64,000 nt of DNA from NCBI RefSeq assembly GCF_024347055.1, contig NZ_AP024895.1, forward strand, positions 310,001 through 374,000. The letters run 5' to 3'. This document shows, piece by piece, positions 13,055-21,216 of this stretch (position 1 is the first letter of the stretch; each line of letters starts with the position of its first letter). Source of the stretch: Vibrio porteresiae DSM 19223 (GTDB lineage: Bacteria; Pseudomonadota; Gammaproteobacteria; Enterobacterales; Vibrionaceae). A model generated the notes under the pieces. The model was not told the DNA's origin, ran no database searches, and saw only the letters and a list, made by a program, of their open reading frames with translations. The position numbers were made by a program, and so were the translations under genes.

Positions 13055-13226
13055 AGTATTGACCTCGTCAAATTCAAAGTAACTGAAATTAGCGTAATTT
13101 TACTACACTTTTTCCCCTTTGCAGTAGGTTAAGATCAATGATTCTACCTATCAATGTGATTAACCCCTACTTAGAGTAGCAAGTGGTAAATTAGTAACCT
13201 TTTTAGGTGTAAGGATATTACGTACC

Positions 13227-14114
13227 CTAGTACACCAATATTCCAGTGCCCAGCACAGCGACAAAAGCGCCTGACCAAGCATACCGGTTTGGACATTGCT
13301 TCGTGTACAACCAGATAATTGGTAATAACATAATTGGCGTGGTAGAAGACAATAACGCAACCATGCCGACATTTCCATCTCGTAACGCGTACATGATAAG
13401 CGTCATGCCAAGAGCCATTGCCAGAAAACCGTTAACAAAAGTGATGGCAAAAATAGTAGGTGTAATTCTTTGTGTGGCGACCGCTAAGCGATGCCCTGTG
13501 AATCGAAAGAGGCAATGTGCGCAGAAAGCGGTGATCATACGGATAGCTGAGGCTGCTACAGGATCGATCTCGGTGACCATGACGGGCTTTGCCAATATAC
13601 CGCCTAAGGCTTGGCAAATTGCAGCTGTTATACCTAGGGCAATACCTGCGCCAATATGACCATTGATACTATCGAGTTGATGGCTTTTCTTACCGCGACG
13701 GCCAAAAAATATGGCGCTCAATACACCAGTAAAGACGAGAGTTGAGCCTAATAATTCCCCACTGCTCATGGTTTCGCTAAAGAGAAAGTAGCCCAATACG
13801 GCAGAAAATACGGCATGGCATGAAAAGAGCAAGCCCGATTGGCGAGGCCCCATGCGATTTAAGCAGGCAAACAAAGCCGTATCGCCGATAAAAATACCAA
13901 TCAAGCCAGAGAGTGCCATGGGTAAGATATCGCTGGTGGTAACAGAGTCCCAGCCGCCAGTGAAAAGCGCGAATAGCGTCAAAATGATCGAGGTGCAGCC
14001 CATTCGCCAACGGCTATAAGCAAAAGATCCCAGATGTTTGGATGGTGCTACCGACATTAAGCTTGATATTGCCCAAAGCAGGGCAGCGCCTAAGGCCAGC
14101 CATTCGTAACCCAT
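13227..14114 (-). CDS. EamA/DMT-family membrane transporter, substrate unknown
   Basis: A 295-residue integral membrane protein with about ten predicted membrane helices arranged as two EamA repeats, the pattern of the drug/metabolite transporter superfamily. The first helix is around EWLALGAALLWAISSL; later helices include GLIGIFIGDTALFACL and ALGGILAKPV. I start at the ATG giving MGYEWLA; the open frame extends upstream to a TTG that would add 19 residues ahead of the first helix. The gene stands alone between gpmM and psd, on their strand. The substrate cannot be predicted. Confidence 0.8.
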   Translation of the reverse strand: MGYEWLALGAALLWAISSLMSVAPSKHLGSFAYSRWRMGCTSIILTLFALFTGGWDSVTTSDILPMALSGLIGIFIGDTALFACLNRMGPRQSGLLFSCHAVFSAVLGYFLFSETMSSGELLGSTLVFTGVLSAIFFGRRGKKSHQLDSINGHIGAGIALGITAAICQALGGILAKPVMVTEIDPVAASAIRMITAFCAHCLFRFTGHRLAVATQRITPTIFAITFVNGFLAMALGMTLIMYALRDGNVGMVALLSSTTPIMLLPIIWLYTKQCPNRYAWSGAFVAVLGTGILVY

Positions 14115-14225
14115 GAAGTTTATCCGTAACGTGAAAGGGTAAAGAGGAGTGCTAATATGCCATTTAGCCAAACGAAAGCAATGACTATTTTCTTGGTCGA
14201 TTGAGTGTTGAGAGCGCTGGAAGAT

Positions 14226-14258
14226 AAAAAGAAAAATCCCGGCAGCGCCGGGATTTAT
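14226..14258 (-). terminator. Intrinsic terminator after psd
   Basis: On the reverse strand: AATCCCGGC, a three-base loop, GCCGGGATT and TTTCTTTTT immediately after the psd stop. Nine perfect pairs. Confidence 0.9.
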
Positions 14259-15116
14259 TTATGCTTTGTGTGCGTACGCAGAACCTAAACGAGTCGGCGT
14301 ATTAACGCGCATCGAATCATCAAAACGAATCGCGTCTTTGGCAAATAGGTTAATCACTGTTGAACCTAGCTTGAAGCGACCCATCTCTTCCCCTTTTTTA
14401 AAGTGGATAGCTTTTTCGCCTTCGGCTGGGTAGTTCCAGCGATAAATGGTATTGCCTCTTGGTGGTGTAATTGTACCTGCCCAAACAACTTCAATACTAC
14501 CAACGATGGTTGCACCGACGAGTACCTGAGCGAGTGGTCCAAATGGCGTGTCGAAGATACACACAACACGTTCATTACGCGCAAAAAGATTAGGCACGTT
14601 CTCAGCAGTTAATGGATTCACTGAGAATAGGTCCCCCGGTACATAAATCATTTGACGTAACGTGCCATCACAAGGCATGTGCACGCGATGGTAGTCACTT
14701 GGTGATAAGTAAAGTGTGGCAAAATCACCATCAATAAACTCGTTTGCCAAAGTAGCATCGCCACCCAATAGTTCCTGAGCGGAAAAGTCATGGCCTTTTG
14801 CTTGAATCAGCTTACCGTCATTGATGTAACCAAACTGACTTACGCATGCATCTGCAGGGTGAACTAATGTTTCCTCACCTTCGGCTAGTGGACGTACACC
14901 TGGTTTGAGTTCGCGAACAAAAAACTCATTAAACGTACTAAAGTGTTTTGGATCTGAGTGCAACGCCTCATCCATGTTCACTTTGTACTGTTTGATAAAC
15001 AAACGAATAACCGCTGTGGTTAGACCGCCTGCTTTGGCTGAAGCCAGTTTCCCTACCAAGCGGGTTAAACCATGCTGAGGGATCCAGTACTGCAGTCCAA
15101 CTTTAATTTTATCCAT
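14259..15116 (-). CDS. psd: Phosphatidylserine decarboxylase proenzyme
   Basis: A 285-residue inner-membrane enzyme that makes phosphatidylethanolamine. The proenzyme self-cleaves within an LGST motif, seen here in GRFKLGSTVINLF about 35 residues from the C-terminus; the serine becomes the pyruvoyl group of the small subunit. Also present are HPADACVSQFG and the YLSPSDYHRVHMP motif with the catalytic histidine. I use the ATG giving MDKIKVGLQYW, five codons inside the longest open frame. It lies about 100 bases downstream of rsgA on the same strand, the usual gammaproteobacterial pairing. Confidence 0.97.
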   Translation of the reverse strand: MDKIKVGLQYWIPQHGLTRLVGKLASAKAGGLTTAVIRLFIKQYKVNMDEALHSDPKHFSTFNEFFVRELKPGVRPLAEGEETLVHPADACVSQFGYINDGKLIQAKGHDFSAQELLGGDATLANEFIDGDFATLYLSPSDYHRVHMPCDGTLRQMIYVPGDLFSVNPLTAENVPNLFARNERVVCIFDTPFGPLAQVLVGATIVGSIEVVWAGTITPPRGNTIYRWNYPAEGEKAIHFKKGEEMGRFKLGSTVINLFAKDAIRFDDSMRVNTPTRLGSAYAHKA

Positions 15117-15216
15117 TGTCGATAATTCCAATGTCTATTTATCATTTGGGCGCGAAATGTTACTGAAAAATTGTAATGATGTCAGTATTTGTGCACTTCT
15201 AGCCCACAAAATTCGA

Positions 15217-16278
15217 TCAAAGATCGGCTTTCTTATTCTTTGAATATTGTCGGTTGGCTTTATTTTCCGCCATGCTTTCAATAATTCGGTGATAGTTGTC
15301 GAAACGAATTTCACTGATTTCGCCCTTGCTGACGGCTTCACGTAATAAACAACCAGGATCATCACCGTGTTTGCAATCGCGGAACTTACAGCCACCAAGA
15401 TAAGGACGAAACTCTCGATAAGCTTGAGTAATGTCATCAGCTTCTAGGTGCCATAAACCAAATTCACGAACCCCAGGGGAGTCAATCAGATCGCCACCTG
15501 TTGGAATATGGTATAAACGAGCCGCCGTTGTGGTATGTTGGCCTAAACCTGAGTTTTCGGAGATTTCTCCCTCCTCAGCAATTAAGTCACAATCAGGCAT
15601 TAACGCATTGACTAAGCTTGATTTCCCCACCCCTGATTGACCAACAAAAATGTTGATTTTGTTGCGCAGCAGAGCCTCGAGTTCTTCAATCCCTTCGCCG
15701 GTTTGCTTACTCACATACAGCACTTGAAAGCCAATACCACGATAGATATCTAGCCATTGGTCATACTGTTGGCGTAGTTCATCTGTCAGTAGATCGATTT
15801 TATTCAATACTAACAGTGGTGCGATATCTAACGTTTCCGAGGCAATTAGATAACGGTCTATAATGTTGAGTGACAGCTCTGGTAGCACAGAAGATATGAT
15901 CACCATCTGATCAACGTTGGCTGCAACAGGTTTTAAACCGTCATAGTAATCTGGACGAGTCAAAACGGATTTGCGTGGTTCGACAGCTTCCACGACACCT
16001 GAAATGCCAGCGAGCGTTTCGATACCTGGACGCCAAGTAACACGATCACCAGAGACAAGAGTTTCAATTCCCCGGCGCATATTGCAACGGTGAATTTCAC
16101 CTGTTTCAACATCTTCGATGTCAGCATGCTGACCAAAACGGGTAATCACTAGCCCATTTTTGGCACCTTCTAGCATGGATTCGTCCCATTGAATGGTCTC
16201 TTCCTGGGTGAGTCGTTTACTTTGATTGCTTCTTACTCGCCTTACTTGGCCTTTAGTCAGCTTATTTCTTTTTGCCAC
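15217..16278 (-). CDS. rsgA: Ribosome small subunit-dependent GTPase A
   Basis: A 353-residue circularly permuted GTPase that helps 30S subunit maturation. Domains in order: a basic N-terminal tail, an OB fold (about 40-110), the permuted GTPase with the G4 motif NKID first, then the Walker A GQSGVGKSSLVNAL and the G3 DSPGVREFG. Last is a C-terminal zinc finger with CKFRDCKH and a nearby Cys. The start is GTG with no strong ribosome-binding site, which makes the exact N-terminus slightly uncertain. It is divergent from orn, as in E. coli, and likely co-transcribed with psd. Confidence 0.97.
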   Translation of the reverse strand: MAKRNKLTKGQVRRVRSNQSKRLTQEETIQWDESMLEGAKNGLVITRFGQHADIEDVETGEIHRCNMRRGIETLVSGDRVTWRPGIETLAGISGVVEAVEPRKSVLTRPDYYDGLKPVAANVDQMVIISSVLPELSLNIIDRYLIASETLDIAPLLVLNKIDLLTDELRQQYDQWLDIYRGIGFQVLYVSKQTGEGIEELEALLRNKINIFVGQSGVGKSSLVNALMPDCDLIAEEGEISENSGLGQHTTTAARLYHIPTGGDLIDSPGVREFGLWHLEADDITQAYREFRPYLGGCKFRDCKHGDDPGCLLREAVSKGEISEIRFDNYHRIIESMAENKANRQYSKNKKADL

Positions 16279-16423
16279 TATGCGTTTCTTTATTCTAAGT
16301 TAGAGAATGTCGGCTGCATGTATACCAGCAGATGCTATGAAATCCAAGAGAGTGCGGTATCTTGGTTTTCTGATTTTAGGTATAGTACCTTTTTTCCAGA
16401 CAATCCCATATAGGCACCTATCT

Positions 16424-16969
16424 ATGTCTTTTAACGAACAGAATCTTATCTGGGTCGATTTAGAGATGACGGGTTTAGATCCAGAAACCCACAAAATTAT
16501 CGAAATCGCCACTATTGTGACGGACAGTGAACTGAATATTTTGGCTGAAGGCCCTGTGCTTGCGATTCATCAACCAGAGTCTGAGCTAGCTAAAATGGAC
16601 GATTGGTGTACCAACACCCATACCGCAAGTGGATTGGTTGATCGAATTCGTGCAAGTAAGATCACTGAAGATGACGCGGTGGCACAAACTATCGAATTTT
16701 TAGAGAAATGGGTACCAAAAGGTAAATCTCCGATTTGCGGTAACAGTATTGGTCAGGATCGCCGTTTTCTATATAAACACATGCCAACGCTTGAAGAGTA
16801 CTTCCATTACCGTTACATCGATGTCAGCACGATTAAAGAGTTGACTCGTCGTTGGAAACCAGAAGTTCTATCGGGATTTACTAAACAAGGTAGCCATTTA
16901 GCACTCGATGACATTCGTGAATCTATTGCTGAGTTGCAGTTTTATCGTCAACACGTGTTCTCGATTTAA
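16424..16969 (+). CDS. orn: Oligoribonuclease
   Basis: A 181-residue DEDDh 3'-5' exonuclease that degrades two- to five-base RNAs to mononucleotides and also clears the c-di-GMP breakdown product pGpG. Motif I is WVDLEMTGLD (Asp and Glu metal ligands), motif II lies around CGNSIGQDRRF and motif III around HLALDDIRESI with the general-base His. The open frame extends 39 codons upstream, but the conserved family N-terminus is MSFNEQNLIWVDLE, so I start there; the ribosome-binding site is weak. The tRNA array begins 176 bases downstream. Confidence 0.96.
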   Translation: MSFNEQNLIWVDLEMTGLDPETHKIIEIATIVTDSELNILAEGPVLAIHQPESELAKMDDWCTNTHTASGLVDRIRASKITEDDAVAQTIEFLEKWVPKGKSPICGNSIGQDRRFLYKHMPTLEEYFHYRYIDVSTIKELTRRWKPEVLSGFTKQGSHLALDDIRESIAELQFYRQHVFSI

Positions 16970-17083
16970 GTGACCCAATAGCGGTTATGTCAGGGTCGAG
17001 CAGCAGAGAGATTAAGGAAATGATTCTTTTTGTATGCTTTTTCAGCGTTTAAGATTATTTTTTTCTTTTTTTTGATGAAGTTC

Positions 17084-17111
17084 TTGCATCAAAAAAAAAT
17101 GCTCTTATAAT
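17084..17111 (+). promoter_or_regulatory. Promoter of the tRNA array
   Basis: TTGCAT, 16 bases, then a perfect TATAAT, followed by a GC-containing discriminator (TCGCAGCCC). The first tRNA begins 35 bases after the -10. It looks like a strong sigma-70 promoter of the stable-RNA type. Confidence 0.75.
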
Positions 17112-17145
17112 TCGCAGCCCTGACAACGGGAAACCGAAAGTCAAT

Positions 17146-17221
17146 GCGACACTAGCTCAGTTGGTAGAGCGCAACCTTGCCAAGGTTGAGGTCACGAGTT
17201 CGAACCTCGTGTGTCGCTCCA
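17146..17221 (+). tRNA. tRNA-Gly(GCC), copy 1
   Basis: A 76-base cloverleaf with encoded CCA. The anticodon loop TTGCCAA gives anticodon GCC, which reads GGC and GGT. It is the first gene of the array and identical to the other seven glycine copies. Confidence 0.98.
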
Positions 17222-17266
17222 ATCTTTCTTTAAGATTGAAAGCAAAACGTTTAAACGTCGTATGAT

Positions 17267-17342
17267 GCGACACTAGCTCAGTTGGTAGAGCGCAACCTTG
17301 CCAAGGTTGAGGTCACGAGTTCGAACCTCGTGTGTCGCTCCA
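17267..17342 (+). tRNA. tRNA-Gly(GCC), copy 2
   Basis: 76 bases, sequence identical to copy 1 with encoded CCA. The 45-base spacer before it recurs, with small changes, between copies 1 to 4. Confidence 0.98.
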
Positions 17343-17388
17343 ATCTCCCTTTACGGTTGAGAGCACCAACGTTTAAACGACATACGAT

Positions 17389-17464
17389 GCGACACTAGCT
17401 CAGTTGGTAGAGCGCAACCTTGCCAAGGTTGAGGTCACGAGTTCGAACCTCGTGTGTCGCTCCA
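17389..17464 (+). tRNA. tRNA-Gly(GCC), copy 3
   Basis: 76 bases, identical to copy 1; anticodon GCC, encoded CCA. Confidence 0.98.
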
Positions 17465-17508
17465 ATCTTTCTTTAAGATTGAAGCACTAACGTTTAACGA
17501 CGTATGAT

Positions 17509-17584
17509 GCGACACTAGCTCAGTTGGTAGAGCGCAACCTTGCCAAGGTTGAGGTCACGAGTTCGAACCTCGTGTGTCGCTCCA
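17509..17584 (+). tRNA. tRNA-Gly(GCC), copy 4
   Basis: 76 bases, identical to copy 1. From here on each glycine gene is followed by an initiator tRNA gene after a shared spacer that starts AGTTTCCTTCTC. Confidence 0.98.
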
Positions 17585-17642
17585 GTTTCCTTCTCGTAGA
17601 GAAGAAAGTCTTCATCGTACTTTAACGGTGACACAATACGGA

Positions 17643-17719
17643 CGCGGGGTGGAGCAGTTTGGTAGCTCGTCGGGCTCATAACCCGAAGGCCGTCGGTTCA
17701 AATCCGGCCCCCGCAACCA
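17643..17719 (+). tRNA. Initiator tRNA-Met(CAT), copy 1
   Basis: A 77-base initiator tRNA. It has the unpaired C1-A72 end of the acceptor stem and three G-C pairs in the anticodon stem (CGGG and CCCG around CTCATAA), the hallmarks that separate initiator from elongator tRNA. This copy differs from the other four in the D loop (TTTGG, not CTTGG) and at one base of the variable region (GGCCG, not GGTCG). Confidence 0.97.
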
Positions 17720-17753
17720 AATTCTAATAATTTGTTGAAAAACAAGTTGTTAT

Positions 17754-17829
17754 GCGACACTAGCTCAGTTGGTAGAGCGCAACCTTGCCAAGGTTGAGGT
17801 CACGAGTTCGAACCTCGTGTGTCGCTCCA
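17754..17829 (+). tRNA. tRNA-Gly(GCC), copy 5
   Basis: 76 bases, identical to copy 1; begins a Gly-fMet unit of about 246 bases that repeats. Confidence 0.98.
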
Positions 17830-17888
17830 GTTTCCTTCTCATTAGAGAAGAAAGTCTTCATCGTACTTTAACGGTGACACAATACGGA

Positions 17889-17965
<77 letters not shown>

Positions 17966-17999
17966 AATTCTAATAATTTGTTGAAAAACAAGTTGTTAT

Positions 18000-18075
18000 G
18001 CGACACTAGCTCAGTTGGTAGAGCGCAACCTTGCCAAGGTTGAGGTCACGAGTTCGAACCTCGTGTGTCGCTCCA
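18000..18075 (+). tRNA. tRNA-Gly(GCC), copy 6
   Basis: 76 bases, identical to copy 1; exactly 246 bases after the start of copy 5. Confidence 0.98.
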
Positions 18076-18134
18076 GTTTCCTTCTCATTAGAGAAGAAAG
18101 TCTTCATCGTACTTTAACGGTGACACAATACGGA

Positions 18135-18211
<77 letters not shown>

Positions 18212-18245
18212 AATTCTAATAATTTGTTGAAAAACAAGTTGTTAT

Positions 18246-18321
18246 GCGACACTAGCTCAGTTGGTAGAGCGCAACCTTGCCAAGGTTGAGGTCACGAGTT
18301 CGAACCTCGTGTGTCGCTCCA
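18246..18321 (+). tRNA. tRNA-Gly(GCC), copy 7
   Basis: 76 bases, identical to copy 1; 246 bases after copy 6. Confidence 0.98.
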
Positions 18322-18380
18322 GTTTCCTTCTCATTAGAGAAGAAAGTCTTCATCGTACTTCAACGGTGACACAATACGGA

Positions 18381-18457
<77 letters not shown>

Positions 18458-18499
18458 AATTTAGATAATTTGATTCGTTCGAGTTATCACATCTCAGAT

Positions 18500-18575
18500 G
18501 CGACACTAGCTCAGTTGGTAGAGCGCAACCTTGCCAAGGTTGAGGTCACGAGTTCGAACCTCGTGTGTCGCTCCA
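18500..18575 (+). tRNA. tRNA-Gly(GCC), copy 8
   Basis: 76 bases, identical to copy 1. The spacer before it has diverged from that of the earlier units. Confidence 0.98.
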
Positions 18576-18634
18576 GTTTCCTTCTCATTAGAGAAGAGAG
18601 TCCTCATCGTACTTCAACGGTGACACAATACGGA

Positions 18635-18711
<77 letters not shown>

Positions 18712-19426
18712 AATTTCGCTTTGAGTACTGACTCTCAGCCCATAGCTTGAATTGAGTAGCATGAGTGTTATTCATTCAAGTTATTTTCATTATTCGTACT
18801 GTACCGGTTCGATAAATGAAGCTAACTCATTGAATATGCTCATTAAGAGCCCTTAATGATTAGTAAGATAGCAGTAAAGGATTAGAACTGTTATTTAGGT
18901 CACATATTAAGCGCTAGCGAACTAGCTGTTTGTGCTAGGCTTAAGGTCTCTTCGGTACGTGCTCTTTTGTTAATGCTGAGAAGCATTACTCCCAAATAAT
19001 GACAAAGTGGTAGGCCGGAGCTGTTATGACTCTTGGTTTATATCCTGTCATTTCAATATGTTTTCCCAAACTTCTGAACTATTCGTTCACAGACTTATCC
19101 ACAATTTTTCCTTGTGGATAACTTGGTGTATAAAGTGTTTTTGAGGTGAAAAAATACGGGAGTAGAGAGGATCTTTATTGGTATGTCAGATTTTTATAAC
19201 TGAACGGTCTTTATTTAACTGATTGTTTTTAAATGATTTTTTGTGTTTTTCCTATTTAATGAAATAACCATAAAAAGATCATTAACTACAAAATCCTTGA
19301 TCCTAGTCATTTCCTGCTATTGTGACTAACTTTATTTGAAGTTAGAAAACGTTGTCTCATTATTTTTTTTTCCACACTTCCTTTTTGTGAGTGATGTCAA
19401 GCCAGAAGTGAAAAGTTTATCTCGGC
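18712..19426. other. 715-base gene-free, AT-rich region between the tRNA array and queG
   Basis: No open frame here looks coding. Contents I can see: a CATTAAG-AGCC-CTTAATG hairpin at 18841-18858; two consensus DnaA boxes in inverted orientation at 19095-19121; and several GATC sites. Around two of these, GATCTTTATT (19170) and GATCATTAACT (19277) resemble stretches I recall from enterobacterial oriC. The rest is low-complexity AT-rich DNA. No rRNA, tRNA or known small RNA was recognised. Confidence 0.7.
19095..19121. promoter_or_regulatory. Pair of consensus DnaA boxes in inverted orientation
   Basis: TTATCCACA (19095-19103) and TGTGGATAA (19113-19121) are exact reverse complements and both match the strongest DnaA-box consensus. 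They are separated by nine bases and could also form a 10-pair hairpin. No such box is needed by the flanking tRNA or queG genes, so a replication or DnaA-titration role is possible. Confidence 0.65.
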
Positions 19427-20539
19427 CTATGCATCTCTAGGCAACCCTTTTTGTACTATTCGAATGAGACGTTCTTTCTTTCGGTCCTCAAAAGGCAGTT
19501 GTTTAAGTTGCTGAGCAAGCGCCCACTCAATATGAGCGTCTAAAAGGTCTGATTTCCCTTTGGCATCTTCTAATGTCGCTATTATTGCTTGGGAATAGGG
19601 GGCGTTACCCATGGCGATAATCAGATTACGCTGCCATTGCTCATGTCCAATACGGCGGATGGCTGAACCTTCCATATTCCTTAGAAATGTTGCTTCATCC
19701 CATGCAAACAATGCGAGCAGATCGGGGTTCATGAACGCTTTTCGACGATGAAAGTCTGGCTCTTGGGTTATTTCGGCAAAGCGATTCCATGGGCATACCA
19801 GTTGGCAGTCATCGCAGCCATAAATGCGATTACCCATGAGTGGCCGAAACTCTTCCGGAATGATGCCAGCAAATTCGATGGTGAGATAAGAAATGCAGCG
19901 GCGTGCATCAATGACGCCTTCTGCGACGATCGCTTGGGTAGGGCATGACGTCATGCAGGCAGTACATTTACCGCATTGATTCTCTTGAGGAGTATCGATG
20001 GGTAATGGAATATCAATCAGCAGTTCGCCTAGAAAGAACCATGACCCAGCCTGTTTATCGAGAATGAGCGAATGTTTGCCTGTCCAACCTAGGCCAGCCT
20101 TTTGTGCTAGAGGGCGCTCAAGAATCGGAGCTGAGTCGACAAATGGACGGTATCCCAATTCTCCAGTCACTTCTTTTATTTTGTCGCCGAGCTTTTTAAG
20201 TTGGTTGCGTACTAGCTTATGGTAGTCGCGACCTAGAGCATAGCGACTGATGTAGGCTTGTGACCCATCTTCTAGATTGGAGGCAAAGTGAGCCTCTGGA
20301 GGAAGGTAGTCCATACGAACACTAATCACACGAATGGTGCCTGGTAAGAGCTCAGCGGGTCTCGCACGCATCATGCCATGGCGCGCCATCCAATCCATGT
20401 CACCATGATACCCAGCGTCTAACCACCGCTGTAGAGCTTCTTCGTGTTCAGAGAGATCGACATCGCAGATACCAGCTTGGCTAAAGCCTAGCTCTTGAGC
20501 CCAAATTTTGATGTTATCTGCCAGAGCTTGATAGTTCAT
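19427..20539 (-). CDS. queG: Epoxyqueuosine reductase
   Basis: A 370-residue cobalamin-dependent iron-sulfur enzyme that performs the last step of queuosine synthesis in tRNA, reducing epoxyqueuosine to queuosine. Two ferredoxin-type 4Fe-4S cluster motifs are present: CGKCTACMTSCPT and CDDCQLVCPWN. The N-terminal part shows the family's RYALGRDYHKLVR motif and a C-terminal HEAT-like helical region. I choose the ATG giving MNYQALADNI; an upstream TTG in frame is less likely and no strong ribosome-binding site is seen. It is transcribed toward the tRNA array and is divergent from tsaE. Confidence 0.95.
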   Translation of the reverse strand: MNYQALADNIKIWAQELGFSQAGICDVDLSEHEEALQRWLDAGYHGDMDWMARHGMMRARPAELLPGTIRVISVRMDYLPPEAHFASNLEDGSQAYISRYALGRDYHKLVRNQLKKLGDKIKEVTGELGYRPFVDSAPILERPLAQKAGLGWTGKHSLILDKQAGSWFFLGELLIDIPLPIDTPQENQCGKCTACMTSCPTQAIVAEGVIDARRCISYLTIEFAGIIPEEFRPLMGNRIYGCDDCQLVCPWNRFAEITQEPDFHRRKAFMNPDLLALFAWDEATFLRNMEGSAIRRIGHEQWQRNLIIAMGNAPYSQAIIATLEDAKGKSDLLDAHIEWALAQQLKQLPFEDRKKERLIRIVQKGLPRDA

Positions 20540-20751
20540 ATCATATCTACGATCCAAAAGGGGCGAGGATCTTAACGGATCTAATCGGTGGGATCTAGTG
20601 TGTGAGTCCTAGCAATTTAACATGAAACTGAGCATGTTTTTCTGTTTGCTTACAGAAGAGATCTTGTTAATCAAATCAACTACAGTTTACTATTCCTGTT
20701 CTATAAGCATATTTTGCGCCGTTAAGGCGATCCTTTTTGAGATAGTATTTC

Positions 20752-21216
20752 ATGAACACCAAGACTTTTACTCTGAAGAACGAACAAGATACCGTTGCTT
20801 TGGGCACTGCGTTGTCCAGCTTGTGTCGTCAGCAAACGACGATCTTTTTGTACGGAGATCTTGGCGCAGGTAAGACAACGTTTAGCCGTGGTTTTATTCG
20901 TGCGTTGGGGCATCAGGGGAATGTAAAAAGTCCTACGTATACTTTGGTGGAGCCTTATCAGCTAGACAATTGGCAGGTATATCATTTTGATTTATACCGC
21001 CTTGCCGATCCTGAAGAACTCGAGTTCATGGGCATTCGTGATTACTTTACCAGTGATGCTATCTGTTTGGTCGAGTGGCCAGAAAAAGGCAAGGGGTTAT
21101 TGCCTCAGCCAAATTTGACTATCGATATTCGCTATGATGGGCAGCAGCGTCAAGTTGCTATTACCGCGAATGACGAGTATGGACGTACCTTATTGAGCCA
21201 GTTGGAGTTATGTTGA
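20752..21216 (+). CDS. tsaE: tRNA threonylcarbamoyladenosine biosynthesis ATPase
   Basis: A 154-residue P-loop ATPase that works with TsaB and TsaD to make t6A at position 37 of ANN-reading tRNAs. It has the Walker A motif GDLGAGKTTFSRGF near residue 35, KSPTYTLVEPY, the HFDLYRL motif and the conserved EWPEKG segment near the end. Length fits the family. It is the first gene of a tightly packed set; its stop overlaps the amiB start by seven bases, so translation is probably coupled. Confidence 0.96.
   Translation: MNTKTFTLKNEQDTVALGTALSSLCRQQTTIFLYGDLGAGKTTFSRGFIRALGHQGNVKSPTYTLVEPYQLDNWQVYHFDLYRLADPEELEFMGIRDYFTSDAICLVEWPEKGKGLLPQPNLTIDIRYDGQQRQVAITANDEYGRTLLSQLELC

Noticed and set aside
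13160..14010. Open frames in other frames of the EamA transporter gene
   Set aside because: Shadows of a membrane-protein gene; the transporter frame has the regular helix pattern.
19095..19304. Chromosomal replication origin
   Set aside because: Only two DnaA boxes, no clear AT-rich 13-mer set and no gidA, mioC or dnaA neighbours; kept only as a DnaA-box locus.
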